A DNA stretch of 13,326 nucleotides from an uncultured Oscillospiraceae bacterium. Its GTDB lineage: Bacteria; Bacillota; Clostridia; Oscillospirales; Ruminococcaceae. The stretch is from contig CAKSHG010000037.1 in assembly GCA_934456315.1 (NCBI GenBank), positions 1-13,326 of the forward strand, given 5' to 3'. Position numbers and translations under genes: made by a program. The notes under the pieces are model-generated. The model was not told the origin of the DNA and searched no databases. It worked only from the letters and a program-made list of their open reading frames with translations. Shown here piece after piece: positions 12,191-13,326 of the stretch. The number at the start of each line of letters is the position of its first letter. Position 1 is the stretch's first letter.

Positions 12191-13326
12191 ATGGCGCTGC
12201 CGGAGAGCTTTCTCCAGGAGGTCCGCGACGCGAACGAGATAGTTTCGCTTATCGAAAATTATGTCGAGCTGAAGCGCTCGGGAGCTACCTATTCCTGCCG
12301 CTGTCCGTTCCATTCGGAGCGAACGCCGTCGTTCCATGTCTACCCCAACACCCAGAGCTACTACTGCTTCGGCTGCGGCGCGGGCGGCGATGCGATCACA
12401 TTTATCCGCACCATCGAGAACCTCGACTACATGGAAGCCGTCAGGTTCCTCGCGCAGCGCGCCGGGCTCCCCATGCCGGAGGACCGCAACGACGACTCCG
12501 CGCGCAGGCGTCAGCGCCTCTACGAAATGAACCGCGAAGCTGGCAGGTTCTTCCACCGTCAGCTGTTCTCCCCGGAGGGCGCGGACGGCTGGAACTACAT
12601 CACCGGACGTCAGCTCACCGAGCATACTATACGTCACTTCGGCATAGGCTACGCGGTCAACGATTACCACAAGCTCCACTACTACATGCGAAACCTCGGA
12701 TTCTCCGAGGACGAACTGGTGGAGGGTTCCCTGCTGGTGCGGAACAACAACCGCGTCTACGACAAGTTCGTCAACCGCGTGATGTTCCCGATATTCGACA
12801 CGCGTGGAAATATCATCGCGTTCGGCGGACGCGCGCTCGCTCCGGACGCCCCCGCGAAGTACCTCAACAGCTCGGAAACCTACGTTTTCCAGAAGCGCGA
12901 CAACCTTTTCGCGCTGAACTACGCAAAGAATTCCAAGGCTGACTACTTCATTCTCTGCGAGGGCTACATGGACGTCATCTCCATGCACCAGGCGGGGTTC
13001 GACAGCGCCGTCGCGACCCTCGGCACCGCGATAACCGCTACCCAGGCGCGGCTCATCGGGCGCATGAAAAAATCCGAGGTGATACTCTCCTACGATTCCG
13101 ACGGACCCGGTCAGAAAGCTGCTTCCCGAGGAATAAACCTGCTTAGCGAAGCGGGTGTAAAGGCGCGGGTTTTGCAGATGTCCGGCGCCAAGGATCCCGA
13201 CGAGTACATCAAAAAGTTCGGCGCGGAAGCTTTCGCGCACCTCATCGAATCCTCCGGCGGAGCGATAGACTACGAGCTTGCAAAGCAGTCCGCCGGGCTG
13301 GACCTCAACAAGGAGGAGGACCGCGC
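12191..13326 (+). CDS. dnaG: DNA primase DnaG (3' end outside the window)
   Basis: The first 378 residues of DNA primase, which makes RNA primers on the lagging strand with the DnaB helicase. The N-terminal zinc ribbon has Cys38, His41, Cys59 and Cys62 in CPFHSERTPSF and YYCFGCGAGGD. The RNA polymerase basic part has NRVMFPIFD (195-203) and FGGRAL (211-216). The Toprim core has CEGYMDVIS with Glu257 and YDSDGPGQKA with Asp302 and Asp304, followed by KDPDEYI (334-340). All key residues are present, so the gene looks intact as far as seen. The helicase-binding C-terminal domain lies beyond base 13326. The start is ATG 12191, 18 nt after the dgt stop, behind GGGGTGAGG (12179-12187). Confidence 0.97.
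   Translation, partial: MALPESFLQEVRDANEIVSLIENYVELKRSGATYSCRCPFHSERTPSFHVYPNTQSYYCFGCGAGGDAITFIRTIENLDYMEAVRFLAQRAGLPMPEDRNDDSARRRQRLYEMNREAGRFFHRQLFSPEGADGWNYITGRQLTEHTIRHFGIGYAVNDYHKLHYYMRNLGFSEDELVEGSLLVRNNNRVYDKFVNRVMFPIFDTRGNIIAFGGRALAPDAPAKYLNSSETYVFQKRDNLFALNYAKNSKADYFILCEGYMDVISMHQAGFDSAVATLGTAITATQARLIGRMKKSEVILSYDSDGPGQKAASRGINLLSEAGVKARVLQMSGAKDPDEYIKKFGAEAFAHLIESSGGAIDYELAKQSAGLDLNKEEDR

Noticed and set aside
11195..13240. 681-codon open frame on the minus strand opposite dgt and dnaG
   Set aside because: It spans two well-recognised genes and the gap between them, has no recognisable domain or ribosome site, and arises because the GC-rich third codon positions of the real genes leave few stop codons antisense.
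1..13326. CRISPR array, tRNA, rRNA, toxin-antitoxin, phage or antiviral defence genes
   Set aside because: No regularly spaced repeats, cloverleaf sequences or protein motifs of such systems were seen on either strand.

Overview
The window is a chromosomal segment of a GC-rich member of the Firmicutes. It is most likely an anaerobic gut or rumen Oscillospirales bacterium close to Ruminococcus. The evidence is a GH9 glycosidase of CelD type, a Clostridium-type short-chain flavodoxin beside a DUF3793 protein, a DUF4358 lipoprotein, and the dgt-dnaG pair that commonly precedes the primary sigma factor gene in Clostridia. This taxonomic call is an inference from gene content and style, not a database match.

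Layout. Bases 1-90 hold the tail of an upstream gene and its terminator. From 109 to 4200 runs a plus-strand group: a promoter, a cytoplasmic Cys-rich GH9 enzyme (191-1861), a membrane-anchored protein with two tandem SGNH/GDSL hydrolase domains (2048-3616), a DUF4358-like lipoprotein (3638-4150), and a strong terminator. A 164-bp miniature inverted-repeat element (1850-2013) sits between the first two genes. It has perfect 17-bp terminal inverted repeats and a 4-bp AGAA target duplication. Removing the element and one AGAA restores the reading ...Leu-Ser-Glu-stop, so it inserted on the stop codon and now supplies the enzyme's last three residues and stop. Before insertion the first two genes would have been 27 nt apart, as in an operon.

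From 4203 to about 7992 all genes are on the minus strand. These are a CtpE/Exp7-like P-type cation ATPase (4203-6746) with its own near-consensus promoter, and a two-gene operon of DUF3793 protein (7293-7865) followed by flavodoxin (6871-7278). The operon promoter has two matching palindromes, GTTAG-N6-CTAAC, at the predicted transcription start and in the leader. This suggests repressor control by a metal- or redox-responsive factor that cannot be named from the sequence.

From 8058 to the end the genes are housekeeping and on the plus strand: phosphoglucomutase (8166-9881), ribosomal protein L31 with a structured leader (10052-10255), a YigZ/IMPACT protein (10339-10962), a dGTPase-family HD hydrolase (11153-12172), and the first 378 codons of DNA primase dnaG (12191 onward, cut by the window edge). 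The pgm and rpmE promoters share a 14-nt block around the -35 and an extended -10.

No rRNA, tRNA, CRISPR array, prophage or antiviral system was seen. The accessory part with most to offer is the GH9/SGNH/lipoprotein group with its inserted element. The paired palindromes before the DUF3793-flavodoxin operon come next.
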